NCBI GenBank assembly: GCA_963716855.1
Contig: CAVQUV010000016.1
Location: forward strand, 1-64,000
Length of the DNA stretch: 64,000 nucleotides
Reading direction: 5' to 3'
From: JAGVSZ01 sp963716855
GTDB taxonomy: Bacteria; Pseudomonadota; Gammaproteobacteria; Burkholderiales; SG8-39
This document shows positions 35,712 to 44,031 of the stretch, piece by piece. Each line of letters starts with the position of its first letter. The stretch's first letter is position 1. The notes under the pieces are model-generated. The model worked only from the letters and a program-made list of their open reading frames with translations. It had not been told where the DNA came from and searched no databases. Made by a program: the position numbers and the translations under genes.

Positions 35712-36310
35712 GCGCGACCTTCGCATCCGATACCGCGGGCGGCAATCGCCTGCGCGGCGCGGCGGCGCTCACGTTCGCGCTGCTGGTGGTCGTCACGCTG
35801 GCGAGCGCATTCCTGCGCCTCGCGGAGCCGGCGGCGGTGGGCGGACTCGCGATCGACATCGCGCGCGGCACGCATCGCGTCTCGGCGAGCGCCGCGCTCG
35901 TCCTCGCGATCGGCGTCGCGATCTTCGGTTGGGACCGCTTGCGCCCGCTCGGCGCGTCGCGCGGGGTCGCGGCGGCGCTGGTCGCGCTCGGCGTCGCGCT
36001 CTCGTTCCTCGGGCGCTTTACGCCCTCGACGCATCCGTTCGTCGCGCTCGGCAATCCGCTCGGCGGGCTCGCGATGGTCGCGCTCGCGTGGTGGCTCTTC
36101 CTCGCTGCCTCTCCCCTCCTCCCCGAGGAGGGGTGGCTGCGCCGCAGCCGGGGTGGTGTGGGCGGGGTGCTCATCTGCGCAGCTTTCCTGGCGGTCGCCG
36201 CCATCGTCACCTGGCCGCCGAACCTGCTGGCGGGCCTCGTCGTACAGATCGTCGCGACGGTCGCGCTCGCGGCCGGCGTCGGCATGCTTTTTCGGAGCGC
36301 CGCGCAATGA
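35708..36310 (+). CDS. CtaA/Cox15-like small membrane protein
   Basis: 200 residues with about six hydrophobic segments. FLRLAEPAAVGGLAIDIARG followed by THRVSASAALVLAIGVAIFG recalls the half-molecule pattern of heme A synthases, but the match is loose. Between two helices it carries SPLLPEEGWLRRSRGGVGG, which is the in-frame translation of a dispersed palindromic repeat. It is translationally coupled to the genes on both sides. It may handle heme for the divergent subunit I; that is inference. Confidence 0.5.
   Translation: MSATFASDTAGGNRLRGAAALTFALLVVVTLASAFLRLAEPAAVGGLAIDIARGTHRVSASAALVLAIGVAIFGWDRLRPLGASRGVAAALVALGVALSFLGRFTPSTHPFVALGNPLGGLAMVALAWWLFLAASPLLPEEGWLRRSRGGVGGVLICAAFLAVAAIVTWPPNLLAGLVVQIVATVALAAGVGMLFRSAAQ
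36110..36160. repeat. Dispersed palindromic repeat inside a coding region
   Basis: CCCCTCCTCCCCGAGGAGGGG is followed by a second hairpin TGGCTGCGCCGCAGCC and GGGGTGGT. The same modules occur intergenically at 44580-44690. Here the unit keeps the reading frame open and adds about 18 residues. Confidence 0.6.
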
Positions 36311-36543
36311 GCATCGTGATCGACGCGCGCGACCTCGAGCCGCCCGAGCCGTTCGAGCGCGTGATGGAGGCGCTCTGCGACATGAAGCCGGGCGACGACG
36401 TCGTGCTGATCCTCACGCGCGAACCGTTCCCGCTCTACCGCGTGCTCGAACGCAATGGCTACGCGTGGACGGCGACGGGCTTCGACGACGGACGGTTCGA
36501 GATCCGGATCTGGGACAAGTCGAAGCCGCCGGTCGGCGGCTAG
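36307..36543 (+). CDS. DUF2249 domain protein
   Basis: 78 residues; IDARDLEPPEPFERVMEALC and LILTREPFPLYRVLERNGYA are typical of DUF2249 (TusA-like fold). Such genes are commonly found with denitrification and hemerythrin genes. Function unknown; a redox or sulfur-carrier role is only suggested by the fold. It closes the operon that begins with cytochrome b at 32817. Confidence 0.75.
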   Translation: MSIVIDARDLEPPEPFERVMEALCDMKPGDDVVLILTREPFPLYRVLERNGYAWTATGFDDGRFEIRIWDKSKPPVGG

Positions 36544-36712
36544 CCGCCGGCACGCCGGAATAGTTCACCGTTCGACCGTGTTTGCGCGTCTGTCGGCGTG
36601 CACTCGGACTTTCCGCGTCCGTTGCGCCGACCTCTCAGCCGTGCCGCACGGGGACGTGTCACGTCTTCGGTGATGACACGACACGCCCATGCAAATCACC
36701 AAGGAGGCTGCA

Positions 36713-37231
36713 ATGCGAAACAAATCCGTCATGATCGCCGCGACGTTCGCGGCGGGAGTCGTCGCGGCGCCGGCAATGGCGTCCGACACGCTGGTGAAGT
36801 TCGATGGCGGCGTCGGTGTGCATCCGGTCGCGGGGAACAGCGCGGGGGGCGCTGCGACGGTGGTCAACACGGTGCGCCTTGTCGCGCCGGGCGGACGGCC
36901 CTGGGGCATCCTGAAGCTGAAGGCGACGATCAAGCGCGACGGCAGCATCCGGGCCAAGGGCGAGGGGCTCGTGCTGGTCGGGACCGACAATGCGGGCTCC
37001 CGCGGCGGCGTCAGGCAGGTGGTCGCTACGCTGTTCTGCGGCAGCAACGTCGGATTCACTTCGCCGCCGGCAGACCTCAGCGTCGGTGGCGACTTCGACA
37101 TCCGGGGACAGCTCGACGCGGTGCCGCCGAATCCGTGCGGCGACGATACGAACCCGCCGACGCTGCTGATCCGCAACTTCGCGAACGGCGCTGCGGGCGC
37201 CTGGTTCGCGGCCGGCGTCGTCGACGACTGA
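36713..37231 (+). CDS. Secreted protein of unknown function
   Basis: 172 residues with a clear signal peptide (MIAATFAAGVVAAPAMA). No family recognised. The mature part is Gly/Val-rich and probably all-beta, with two Cys (TLFCGSNVGF, PPNPCGDD) that could form a disulfide. AAGGAGG eight bases upstream fixes ATG 36713. It is separated from the respiratory genes by 170 bases and seems to be a single gene. Confidence 0.65.
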   Translation: MRNKSVMIAATFAAGVVAAPAMASDTLVKFDGGVGVHPVAGNSAGGAATVVNTVRLVAPGGRPWGILKLKATIKRDGSIRAKGEGLVLVGTDNAGSRGGVRQVVATLFCGSNVGFTSPPADLSVGGDFDIRGQLDAVPPNPCGDDTNPPTLLIRNFANGAAGAWFAAGVVDD

Positions 37232-37258
37232 CGCTTCGCGCCGTCCTGCGCGCGGGGG

Positions 37259-37391
37259 CTAGGCCGAGTGCCCCCGCAGCCGCTCCACGTCCACGATGTG
37301 GACGGTGCGGCCCTGCACCTTGATGAGCCCCGCGGCGGTGAGGTCGTGCAGGATGCGCGAGAAGTGCTCCTGCGTGAGGTTGAGGCGCAAG
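37259..37391 (-). pseudogene. Duplicated 3' end of the dnr-like regulator gene
   Basis: Encodes LRLNLTQEHFSRILHDLTAA and GLIKVQGRTVHIVDVERL before TAG, the DNA-binding C-terminus of a CRP/FNR protein. Bases 37263-37388 match 40724-40849 over 126 positions with three mismatches. The rest of the gene is missing; the frame continues into the Bug gene's 3' side without a start. Confidence 0.75.
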
Positions 37392-37425
37392 GCGAAGCCG
37401 CCGCCGGCGATGCCTTGATCGTCCG

Positions 37426-38388
37426 CTACTCGGCCTTGATGTTCGCGTCCTTGATGATTCGAGCGTACTTGGCCGTCTCCGCGTTGATGAAGGCGGCGAA
37501 CTCCGCGGGGCTCGACCCCACCGCCACGAAACCCTGCTCGCCGAGCCGCTCCGCGGCCAGCGGTGAACGCACCGCCTTCGCCACTTCGCCGGCGAGTCGG
37601 CTCGTCAGCTCCGCGGGAAGCTTCGCCGGACCCCAGAGGCCGTACCAGGACACCATCTCGAATCCCGGCAGCCCAGATTCGACGACCGTCGGGACGTCGG
37701 GCAGCATGGCGACGCGCTTCGCGCTTGTGACGGCCAGCGCCTTTACCTTGCCTGACTTGACCAGCGGGTACGAGGAGGGCAGCGCATCGATGAACGCGTT
37801 CACATGGCCGCCGACGAGGTCCGCGATGACCGCACCGGTGCCCTTGTAAGGGACGATCAGCACGTCGAGCTTCGCGTCCCGCTTGATGGCCTCCTCCGCG
37901 AGGTGGCTCGCCGAGCCCAGGGCCGAGGTGCCGAAGGTGAATTTCCCGGGTTGCGCCTTTGCCAGCTCGAAGAACTCGCGCAGGTTCGCGGCTTTCACGC
38001 TCGGATGCGCGGTGACCAGAAGGGGCACCGATCCGAGGTTCGACACCGGCGTGAAGTCGCGCGTGACATCGTAGGGCACGGTCTTCAGGAAGAGTGGATT
38101 GGTCACGAACGTCGACGCCTGCAGCAGCAGCGTGTAGCCGTCGGGCGCGGCCTTCGCCACGAGATCGCTGCCCATCGTGCCGTTCGCGCCGGCGCGGTTC
38201 TCGACGATGAACTGTCGCCCCATCTGTTCCGACAGGCCCTGGGCGATGACCCGGGCGATCGCGTCGACCGTCCCGCCGGGCGGGTAGGGCACGATGATGC
38301 GGACCACCCGCGACGGATAGGGTTGGGCGAGCGCGGCTACCGAAAGCCCGAGCGCAAGGAGCCCGAGCAGGCTTCGAATGATCTTCAT
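37426..38388 (-). CDS. Bug/TctC family tripartite tricarboxylate-type binding protein
   Basis: 320-residue periplasmic solute-binding protein. The signal peptide ends VAALA; VVRIIVPYPPGGTVDAIARV and ENRAGANGTMGSDLVAKAAP are Bug-family signatures, as is VPYKGTGAVIADLVGGHVNA. Bug proteins are very numerous in betaproteobacteria and usually bind carboxylates. It is followed upstream by a DHDPS-like gene in the same direction, so the ligand could be a keto acid or sugar acid handled by that enzyme. No TctA/TctB permease genes are present here. Confidence 0.9.
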   Translation of the reverse strand: MKIIRSLLGLLALGLSVAALAQPYPSRVVRIIVPYPPGGTVDAIARVIAQGLSEQMGRQFIVENRAGANGTMGSDLVAKAAPDGYTLLLQASTFVTNPLFLKTVPYDVTRDFTPVSNLGSVPLLVTAHPSVKAANLREFFELAKAQPGKFTFGTSALGSASHLAEEAIKRDAKLDVLIVPYKGTGAVIADLVGGHVNAFIDALPSSYPLVKSGKVKALAVTSAKRVAMLPDVPTVVESGLPGFEMVSWYGLWGPAKLPAELTSRLAGEVAKAVRSPLAAERLGEQGFVAVGSSPAEFAAFINAETAKYARIIKDANIKAE

Positions 38389-38479
38389 CGTCTTTCTCCG
38401 TAGAATTGATTTGCCAAGTGCTCCATACCTGTGCAGGGCGGCGGAGCGGCATCGCGCTCCGCCGCCCGGCTGTTTCGCC

Positions 38480-39421
38480 TTATGCCGCCTTTCGCTGGCT
38501 GGAAACCAGCCCGGCCGAACGCAGCGCTTGTGCGATCTCGGCCTCGGCGCCGGGCTCGAGCGGGAGCAAGGGCGAGCGAACAGTCGCGTGTTCGAGGATT
38601 CCCCGGGCGACGAGACCATGCTTGAGCGCAACGGTCCCTTCCATGTGGGACCCCCGGTGATACACGGTGCGCGTCACGGGGAGCAGCCGGTCATGGATGG
38701 CCCGGGCTTTCGGATAGTCCCTGGCTTTGCCCGCGGCAATGAGTTCGATCAGCGGCTCGGGAGTTAGGCCACCGTATCCCACGAGGGCGCCATCGACATC
38801 GAACATCGTGTGCAGCAGGTATTCGTCGTGGCAGGTAAGCAACTGCAGCGCCGGATTCTCGCGACGAATGACGGGGATCTCGGTATCCCACCTGCGCATG
38901 TTGCGCACGCCGTTCTTCATGGCGAAAACGCCTGGTTGCGCGGCAATTTCGAGCTGAGTCTCGAGGTTGTACGTCGCCTTGGTCGCGTCCGGATACTGGA
39001 AGAGGATGAGCGGCAACCCGCTCTCTTCGTAGATGGCGCGGTAGCGATCCTGCGGCGCCCCCTTCTGGTAGCCGAAGCGCAACCAGCCGTGGGACGGGTA
39101 TACGAGCCCGGCCTCGGCGCCCGCCTTGACCGCCCGCTTGGCTTCCTGTGCCGCCACGTGGGTGCCTTCCAGGGTAATGCCGGCGATGACCGGCAGTCTT
39201 CCGTCGACCGACTTGACGAAGCTTTCGATGACCGCTCTCTGCTCGTCCTGGGAAAGAAAAGTGCCCTCTCCCGCATGGCCGAGCACGACCAGCCCCTTGA
39301 CGCCGGCAAAACTGCCGAGCCAGGCGCCCAGCCGCTGAATGGCGGCGTGGTCGACCGCGCCGTCGCGGGTAAACGGAGTAACGGGTGCCGGGACGAGACC
39401 CCTGAGATCGATGTCTTTCAT
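38480..39421 (-). CDS. DHDPS/NAL-family aldolase
   Basis: 313-residue TIM-barrel protein of the dihydrodipicolinate synthase/N-acetylneuraminate lyase family. It begins LVPAPVTPFTRDGAVDHAAI, has GHAGEGTFLSQDEQ (the usual GTTGE loop changed to GHAGE), the conserved Tyr in LFQYPDATK and a Schiff-base Lys in VFAMKNGVRN. The changed loop argues against a lysine-pathway DapA and for a catabolic aldolase or hydratase. It forms a unit with the Bug gene and lies divergent to a LysR regulator. Confidence 0.8.
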   Translation of the reverse strand: MKDIDLRGLVPAPVTPFTRDGAVDHAAIQRLGAWLGSFAGVKGLVVLGHAGEGTFLSQDEQRAVIESFVKSVDGRLPVIAGITLEGTHVAAQEAKRAVKAGAEAGLVYPSHGWLRFGYQKGAPQDRYRAIYEESGLPLILFQYPDATKATYNLETQLEIAAQPGVFAMKNGVRNMRRWDTEIPVIRRENPALQLLTCHDEYLLHTMFDVDGALVGYGGLTPEPLIELIAAGKARDYPKARAIHDRLLPVTRTVYHRGSHMEGTVALKHGLVARGILEHATVRSPLLPLEPGAEAEIAQALRSAGLVSSQRKAA

Positions 39422-39599
39422 GTCGCCTCCTTGTTTCGCGTGAGCGTCACGCTGCGTGGATCAGTCACAAGGCGCCGGACATCTTTGCCTTCGTCGCTTG
39501 GCCGCTCCTTTCGAGAGAGCGCCAGATCGAAGAATGCCGGTCGCGTGAAAGGAGTCTAGGTCGCCGCTGGCTCTCACACTAGTCAGATCTCCGGGATTT

Positions 39600-39625
39600 C
39601 AGATATGCTCCATAAGAGATATCTG
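39600..39625. promoter_or_regulatory. Candidate LysR operator
   Basis: CAGATAT and ATATCTG form a perfect 7-base inverted repeat with a 12-base spacer. It lies just before the LysR gene and faces the divergent aldolase gene, where LysR-type autoregulatory sites normally lie. Confidence 0.5.
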
Positions 39626-39640
39626 CACCGGAGCCCGCCC

Positions 39641-40633
39641 ATGCATCCCGCCGCGCTCAAGCTCTTTCTCGAGGTCGCAGACCTGGGCAGTTTCAGCAAG
39701 GCGGCCATCGCGCGCCGGACGGTCCAGTCGCACATCAGTCGTCAGATCAGCGACCTAGAGCGCGAATGCGGGGTGCGGCTGTTCCGGCGCACCGGACGGG
39801 GCGTGGTGCTGACGGATCTGGGCCAGCGGATCGTTCCGCGCGTCCGCACGTGGCTTGCGGAGACCGACCAGCTCGTCAACGACATCAAGTCGAGCGCCGA
39901 GATTCCGGTCGGCGAGGTGCGCATCGGCATCCTGCCTTCCGCCGCCCACCCGCTGGTCACCACCGTGTACGAGCGCGCTCGCGAGCGCTATCCCCGCATC
40001 AGGCTCAGCGTGCGCGAAGGGCAGGGCGCCGAGCTCGACGCGCTGCTTGACAGCGGCGCGGTGGACCTCGCGCTGCTCTTCCGCCACGAGAAAAGCGCGC
40101 GCGGGGACGAGCAGCACCTGGCGACTGTGGACACCTTTCTCGTGGGCGCGGCGAACGACGAGATCACCCGCGCCGCGTCGATCCCGTTCGCGCGGCTGGA
40201 CCGCCTTCCCCTCGTTCTGCCCAGCCGGCCGAGCTCGTGGCGTCACCTGCTCGACGAGGTGAGCCGGCGCAAAGGCATTGCCCTTCAGGTCGTCCTGGAA
40301 GCCGATTCCGTGACCATCCAGAAGGAGGTCGCAGCAAAGGGCGGGACTTACACGCTGCTTGGCCCCTACGCCATGATGGAAGACGTGCGGGCAGGGCGCC
40401 TGCAGGCGGCGCGGATCGTCAACCCCGACCTCAAGCGCTCCATCACCCTGGCGATGCCCAAGACGGGATCGCTGACCCTCGCGTGCAAGGTGATTGCACG
40501 ACTCATCCAGCAGACCGCCAGGGAGCTGGAGGGCGAAGGCGCATGGCGCCTCGGTCCGAACGCGAAGGCAGCAGCGAATGCCAAGGCGGCGAACGCTACG
40601 AAACGCCCGGAAGGGTCGGCAAAGCTCGCTTGA
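39641..40633 (+). CDS. LysR-family transcriptional regulator
   Basis: 330 residues. The N-terminal winged helix is typical (ALKLFLEVADLGSFSKAAIA, TVQSHISRQISDLERECG, RLFRRTGRGVVLTDLGQ), followed by a periplasmic-binding-like effector domain. The C-terminal 30 residues are Ala/Lys-rich and low in complexity. ATG 39641 is preferred since it begins the domain; 39605 would overlap the putative operator. It most likely regulates the divergent aldolase and Bug genes. Confidence 0.85.
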   Translation: MHPAALKLFLEVADLGSFSKAAIARRTVQSHISRQISDLERECGVRLFRRTGRGVVLTDLGQRIVPRVRTWLAETDQLVNDIKSSAEIPVGEVRIGILPSAAHPLVTTVYERARERYPRIRLSVREGQGAELDALLDSGAVDLALLFRHEKSARGDEQHLATVDTFLVGAANDEITRAASIPFARLDRLPLVLPSRPSSWRHLLDEVSRRKGIALQVVLEADSVTIQKEVAAKGGTYTLLGPYAMMEDVRAGRLQAARIVNPDLKRSITLAMPKTGSLTLACKVIARLIQQTARELEGEGAWRLGPNAKAAANAKAANATKRPEGSAKLA

Positions 40634-40719
40634 GATTGCGAACTGTGCGCCAATCCGGCGGGCGGGCCTTCAGATCCTGCAGGTTGCCGGTTCAGGCAGC
40701 GGGCCGTTTCAGGCTGCCG

Positions 40720-41409
40720 TCATGCCGAGTGCCCCCGCAGCCGCTCCACGTCCACGATGTGGACGGTGCGGCCCTGCACCTTGATGAGTCCCGCCGTGGT
40801 GAGGTCGTGCAGGATGCGCGAGAAGTGCTCCTGCGTGAGGTTGAGGCGCGACGCGACGACGCCCTTGGTCGTGGACAGGGTGACGGAGCACGCGCCCTGC
40901 TCGGGCACGCCCTCCGCGCCGGTCGAGAGCAGGTAGCCGATCACGCGCTCGGTGCCCGAGCGCATCGAGTAGGCCTCGAGGTCGCCGACGAGCTGGTGCA
41001 GGCGGCGCGAGAGGCCGGCGATCATGCGCGCGGCGAAGTCGGGGTCGTGCTTGATCTCGTCGAACACCGCTTCGCGGTCGACGTAGAGCAGAAGCGAGTC
41101 GGCCAGCGCCTGCGCGGTGACGACGTGCGGGCGGCGCATGAACATCACCGCTTCGCCGAAGCTCTGGCCGGGACCGAGGATCTCGACCACCTTTTCGTCG
41201 CCGCCCGCCGACACGAACGCGAGCTTCACCTGGCCGTAGACGATCGCGTGGAAGCCGCTCACCGGGTCGCCGCGATGGAACAGGATCTCGCCGCGCTCGG
41301 CGCGCACCTGGCGCGTCTGCGTCGCCATGCGGTCGAGCTGCTCCGGCGCCAGCTCCCGGAACAGCGGGAGGTTGGCGAGGAAGGCGCGCGGTGAAAGGGT
41401 CGTTGCCAC
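40720..41409 (-). CDS. dnr: CRP/FNR-family regulator, Dnr-like
   Basis: 229 residues: cyclic-nucleotide-like beta-roll sensor (GEILFHRGDPVSGFHAIVYG), a long dimer helix and a winged HTH with EHFSRIL. The ExxSR pattern is that of FNR, which reads TTGA half-sites. There is no N-terminal Cys cluster for an oxygen-sensing iron-sulfur centre, so it belongs to the Dnr/Nnr type that senses NO through heme. It is the only such full-length regulator in the window and the likely controller of the TTGA-N4-TCAA boxes. Its last 126 bases are duplicated at 37263-37388. Confidence 0.8.
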   Translation of the reverse strand: MATTLSPRAFLANLPLFRELAPEQLDRMATQTRQVRAERGEILFHRGDPVSGFHAIVYGQVKLAFVSAGGDEKVVEILGPGQSFGEAVMFMRRPHVVTAQALADSLLLYVDREAVFDEIKHDPDFAARMIAGLSRRLHQLVGDLEAYSMRSGTERVIGYLLSTGAEGVPEQGACSVTLSTTKGVVASRLNLTQEHFSRILHDLTTAGLIKVQGRTVHIVDVERLRGHSA

Positions 41410-41416
41410 GGGGCCG

Positions 41417-41962
41417 CTATTTGCGGCCGTCAGGATACGCGGCGTTGCGCCGGGCTGCCATCGCCCGCCCGAGGCGCTCGAGCGCGACTGCGTCGAGGTG
41501 CGCGCGCGCGAACGGGAACAGCTCGGACTCCTCGAGCGCGACGTGCTGAACGCACAGCGCGTGCAGCCGGTCCACCAGCGCCTGGTCGATCGCTCCCAGC
41601 CGGCCGTCCGCGACGGCTGCGAGCTGCGGCCGCAGCGCGTCGTAGGCGGCGTGCATGTCGCGATGCTGCGCGACCAGGGCGGCGATCAGGATCTCGACCC
41701 GCGCCTGCTCCGCGGCGGGCGTCGCCGCGCGCAGCATCGGGAACAGGTCCTCCTCCTCGTCGTCGTGGTGCATCGGGCAGTCTTCGTCGAAGCAGCGCAT
41801 CACGTGCCCCGCGGTGGCGCGCGCATCCTCGTTGCTGCCGTGATGCCGGACGTGCTCGGCCAGCCGGTCGAGCAGCGCGGCGCGCTGCTCGAGCCGCAGA
41901 TGGAGCCCCTGCATCAGCTCGAGGGGGTCGTCGAATCCGGCGCGGCGGGAAATGCTGCACAT
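41417..41962 (-). CDS. Hemerythrin HHE-domain protein
   Basis: 181 residues, four-helix bundle. The diiron ligands are visible in LHLRLEQRAALLDRL, CPMHHDDEEEDLFP, QHRDMHAAYD and HVALEESELFPFARAHL. Cytosolic hemerythrins near denitrification genes are thought to bind O2 or NO or to repair iron-sulfur centres. It is seven bases from dnr and four from the SirB2-like gene, so the three probably form one operon. Confidence 0.85.
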   Translation of the reverse strand: MCSISRRAGFDDPLELMQGLHLRLEQRAALLDRLAEHVRHHGSNEDARATAGHVMRCFDEDCPMHHDDEEEDLFPMLRAATPAAEQARVEILIAALVAQHRDMHAAYDALRPQLAAVADGRLGAIDQALVDRLHALCVQHVALEESELFPFARAHLDAVALERLGRAMAARRNAAYPDGRK

Positions 41963-41965
41963 GGT

Positions 41966-42337
41966 TCAGGCTCCCAGCGGCAGCGGGTGCTTGGTGACCG
42001 CGACCGCGACGATGTAGACGAAGATCGCCTGCGCCGCGATCCACGCGACGATCCGCACCGGCTTGGTCGGCTCGCGACGGAGCGCGACCGTGCCGATTAG
42101 GATGTAGGCGACGAGCGCGACGATCTTGGCGACGATCCACGGCTGGACCCCGTAGAACGTCGCGAGATAGATCGCGGCGAGGAGCAGCACGGTGTCGTTG
42201 ACGTGCGGCACGACGCGCACCCACCGCGCCGCGAGGCGCGGGGAGTCCGCGATCATCCACACGCCGCGCACGAAGAACAGCAGGCCGCTCAGGGCGACAG
42301 TGGCAAGGTGGACCTGCTTGGCGAGGGCGTAGCCCAT
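41966..42337 (-). CDS. SirB2-family membrane protein
   Basis: 123 residues with four membrane helices. KQVHLATVALSGLLFFVRGV and VVPHVNDTVLLLAAIYLA are typical of the SirB2 family, whose biochemical role is unknown. It is placed between hemerythrin and USP genes in a stress/denitrification setting. Confidence 0.8.
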   Translation of the reverse strand: MGYALAKQVHLATVALSGLLFFVRGVWMIADSPRLAARWVRVVPHVNDTVLLLAAIYLATFYGVQPWIVAKIVALVAYILIGTVALRREPTKPVRIVAWIAAQAIFVYIVAVAVTKHPLPLGA

Positions 42338-42356
42338 GCTGCGCAGCCTTCGCGCT

Positions 42357-42794
42357 TCAGCGCGTGACCAGCACCGGAATCCTGGAGTGCGTGAGCACCT
42401 TGTTGGTCTCGCTGCCGAGCAGCAGCGCCTTCACGCCGCGCCGTCCGTGCGAGGCCATGAAGATCAGGTCGCAGCCGCTCTCGGTGGCGACCCGGATGAT
42501 CTCCTCGAACGGGCCGTCGCTCACCCGGTGCAAGACCGCACAGGGCACGCCGGCGGCGCGCGCCGCTTCCTCGACCGCTCCCAGCGCGCGCTTCGCGCTC
42601 GCTTGGGAATGGGCCTCGTGCTCCTGCGCATGGGCGGTCAGCGCCGAGGGCGACATCTCCGACGGGTAGAAGGGCGGTGTGATGTGCACCGCCGTGACGC
42701 GCGCGCCGATCTCCTTGGCGAGCTGGATGCCGTCGCGCACCGCCTTGGCGGAGAGCTCCGAGCCGTCGGTGGGCAGCAGGACGTGCTTGTACAT
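42357..42794 (-). CDS. Universal stress protein (UspA family)
   Basis: 145 residues. Starts MYKHVLLPTDGSELSAKAV, has the ATP-binding type motif GRRGVKALLLGSETNKV (G-x2-G-x9-GS) and ends THSRIPVLVTR. ATP-binding USPs help survival under low oxygen and NO. Start 42794 is taken since the frame upstream is shadow sequence. An FNR-type box lies about 70 bases upstream with a possible -10 TATGTT between. Confidence 0.85.
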   Translation of the reverse strand: MYKHVLLPTDGSELSAKAVRDGIQLAKEIGARVTAVHITPPFYPSEMSPSALTAHAQEHEAHSQASAKRALGAVEEAARAAGVPCAVLHRVSDGPFEEIIRVATESGCDLIFMASHGRRGVKALLLGSETNKVLTHSRIPVLVTR

Positions 42795-42859
42795 TTTTCT
42801 TCCTTCCTGAAAGCCGATACTGACCCACGCTAAACATAGCGGCGGGGCGTCGCCGAGAC

Positions 42860-42873
42860 TTGATCCAGCGCAA
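42860..42873. promoter_or_regulatory. FNR/Dnr-type box upstream of the USP gene
   Basis: TTGATCCAGCGCAA has a perfect left half and three of five bases in the right half. It is centred 72 bases before the USP start. Confidence 0.5.
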
Positions 42874-42892
42874 ACGCCGCTCGCGGGCGTGC

Positions 42893-43882
42893 TCAGCCGG
42901 CCGTCACAAGCACCGCTGCGCCGGTGATCCGTCCGTCCCGCACCCGCGCGAGCGCCTCGTTCGCCTGCTCGAGCGGAAACGTCTCGACGGCGGTGCGCAC
43001 CGGCACCTGGGGCGCAATGCGCAGGAACGCGTCGCCGTCCTTGCGCGTGAGGTTCGCGACCGACGCGATCCGGCGCTCGCCCCACAAAATCTCGTAGGGA
43101 AACGCGGGGATATCGCTCATGTGGATCCCGGCGCAGACGACCGTCCCGCCCTTGGCGGTCGCGCGCAGCGCTGCGGGCACGAGCGCCCCGACCGGCGCGA
43201 ACAGGATCGCCGCGTCGAGCGGCGCGGGCGGGGCTTGACCGGAGTCGCCCGCCCACTTCGCACCGAGCCGGCGCGCGAACGCCTGGGCCGCCGCATCGCC
43301 CGGGCGGGTGAACGCGTACACCTCGCGCCCCTGCCAGACGGCCACCTGGCACACGATGTGGGCCGCGGCTCCGAACCCGTAGATCCCGAGCCTGCGCTCG
43401 TCGCCGGCGGCCACGAGCGAGCGGTAGCCGATCAGCCCCGCGCAGAGGAGCGGCGCCGCCTCCGCGTCGCCGTACGCGTCGGGAAGTCGAAAGCAGTAGC
43501 GCGCATCCGCGATGGCGTAGTCCGCGTAGCCGCCGTCGATGTGATAGCCGGTGAACCGGGCCGAATCGCAGAGGTTCTCGCGACCGCTCGAACAGAAGCC
43601 GCATCGGCCGCACGTCCACCCCAGCCAGGGCACGCCGATCCGCTCGCCCGGCGCGAACCCTTCGGCCCCCGGGCCGACGGCCTCGACCCGGCCGACGATC
43701 TCGTGGCCGGGCACGATCGGGGACCGCACGAGCGGCAGGTCGCCGTCGCAGACGTGCAGATCGGTCCGGCACACGCCGCAGGCCGCCACCCGCACCAGGA
43801 CCTGGCCCGGCCCCGGTGCGCCCTTCGGCATCTCGGCGCGCCGCAGCGGCGCACCCGGCCGATCGAGCGCCATCACCCGCAT
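42893..43882 (-). CDS. Zinc-dependent alcohol dehydrogenase (MDR family)
   Basis: 329 residues. Catalytic zinc ligands in ACGVCRTDLHVCDGD and PGHEIVGRVEAVG, structural zinc Cys set CGRCGFCSSGRENLC, and a Rossmann motif GIYGFGAAAHI. It resembles the AdhA-like alcohol dehydrogenases often placed in anaerobic regulons. ATG 43882 begins the conserved part; longer starts run into intergenic sequence with an FNR-type box. Confidence 0.85.
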   Translation of the reverse strand: MRVMALDRPGAPLRRAEMPKGAPGPGQVLVRVAACGVCRTDLHVCDGDLPLVRSPIVPGHEIVGRVEAVGPGAEGFAPGERIGVPWLGWTCGRCGFCSSGRENLCDSARFTGYHIDGGYADYAIADARYCFRLPDAYGDAEAAPLLCAGLIGYRSLVAAGDERRLGIYGFGAAAHIVCQVAVWQGREVYAFTRPGDAAAQAFARRLGAKWAGDSGQAPPAPLDAAILFAPVGALVPAALRATAKGGTVVCAGIHMSDIPAFPYEILWGERRIASVANLTRKDGDAFLRIAPQVPVRTAVETFPLEQANEALARVRDGRITGAAVLVTAG

Positions 43883-43918
43883 TTCACGCGCTCTCCGATC
43901 AGAAAGGGCCGCCATCCC

Positions 43919-43932
43919 TTGACGACCATCAA
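43919..43932. promoter_or_regulatory. FNR/Dnr-type box between alcohol dehydrogenase and phasin genes
   Basis: TTGACGACCATCAA has a perfect right half and four of five in the left half. It is 37 bases from the dehydrogenase start and 100 from the phasin start. Confidence 0.65.
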
Positions 43933-44031
43933 CCACGGCTCCCCGGGGCGGGCGCAGCATGAAAGCAAGGGTCCGCGGCGCCGCGAAGAGACGGCGCCCG
44001 GAATATTGCACCGACGCATAGGAGGTTGGCC

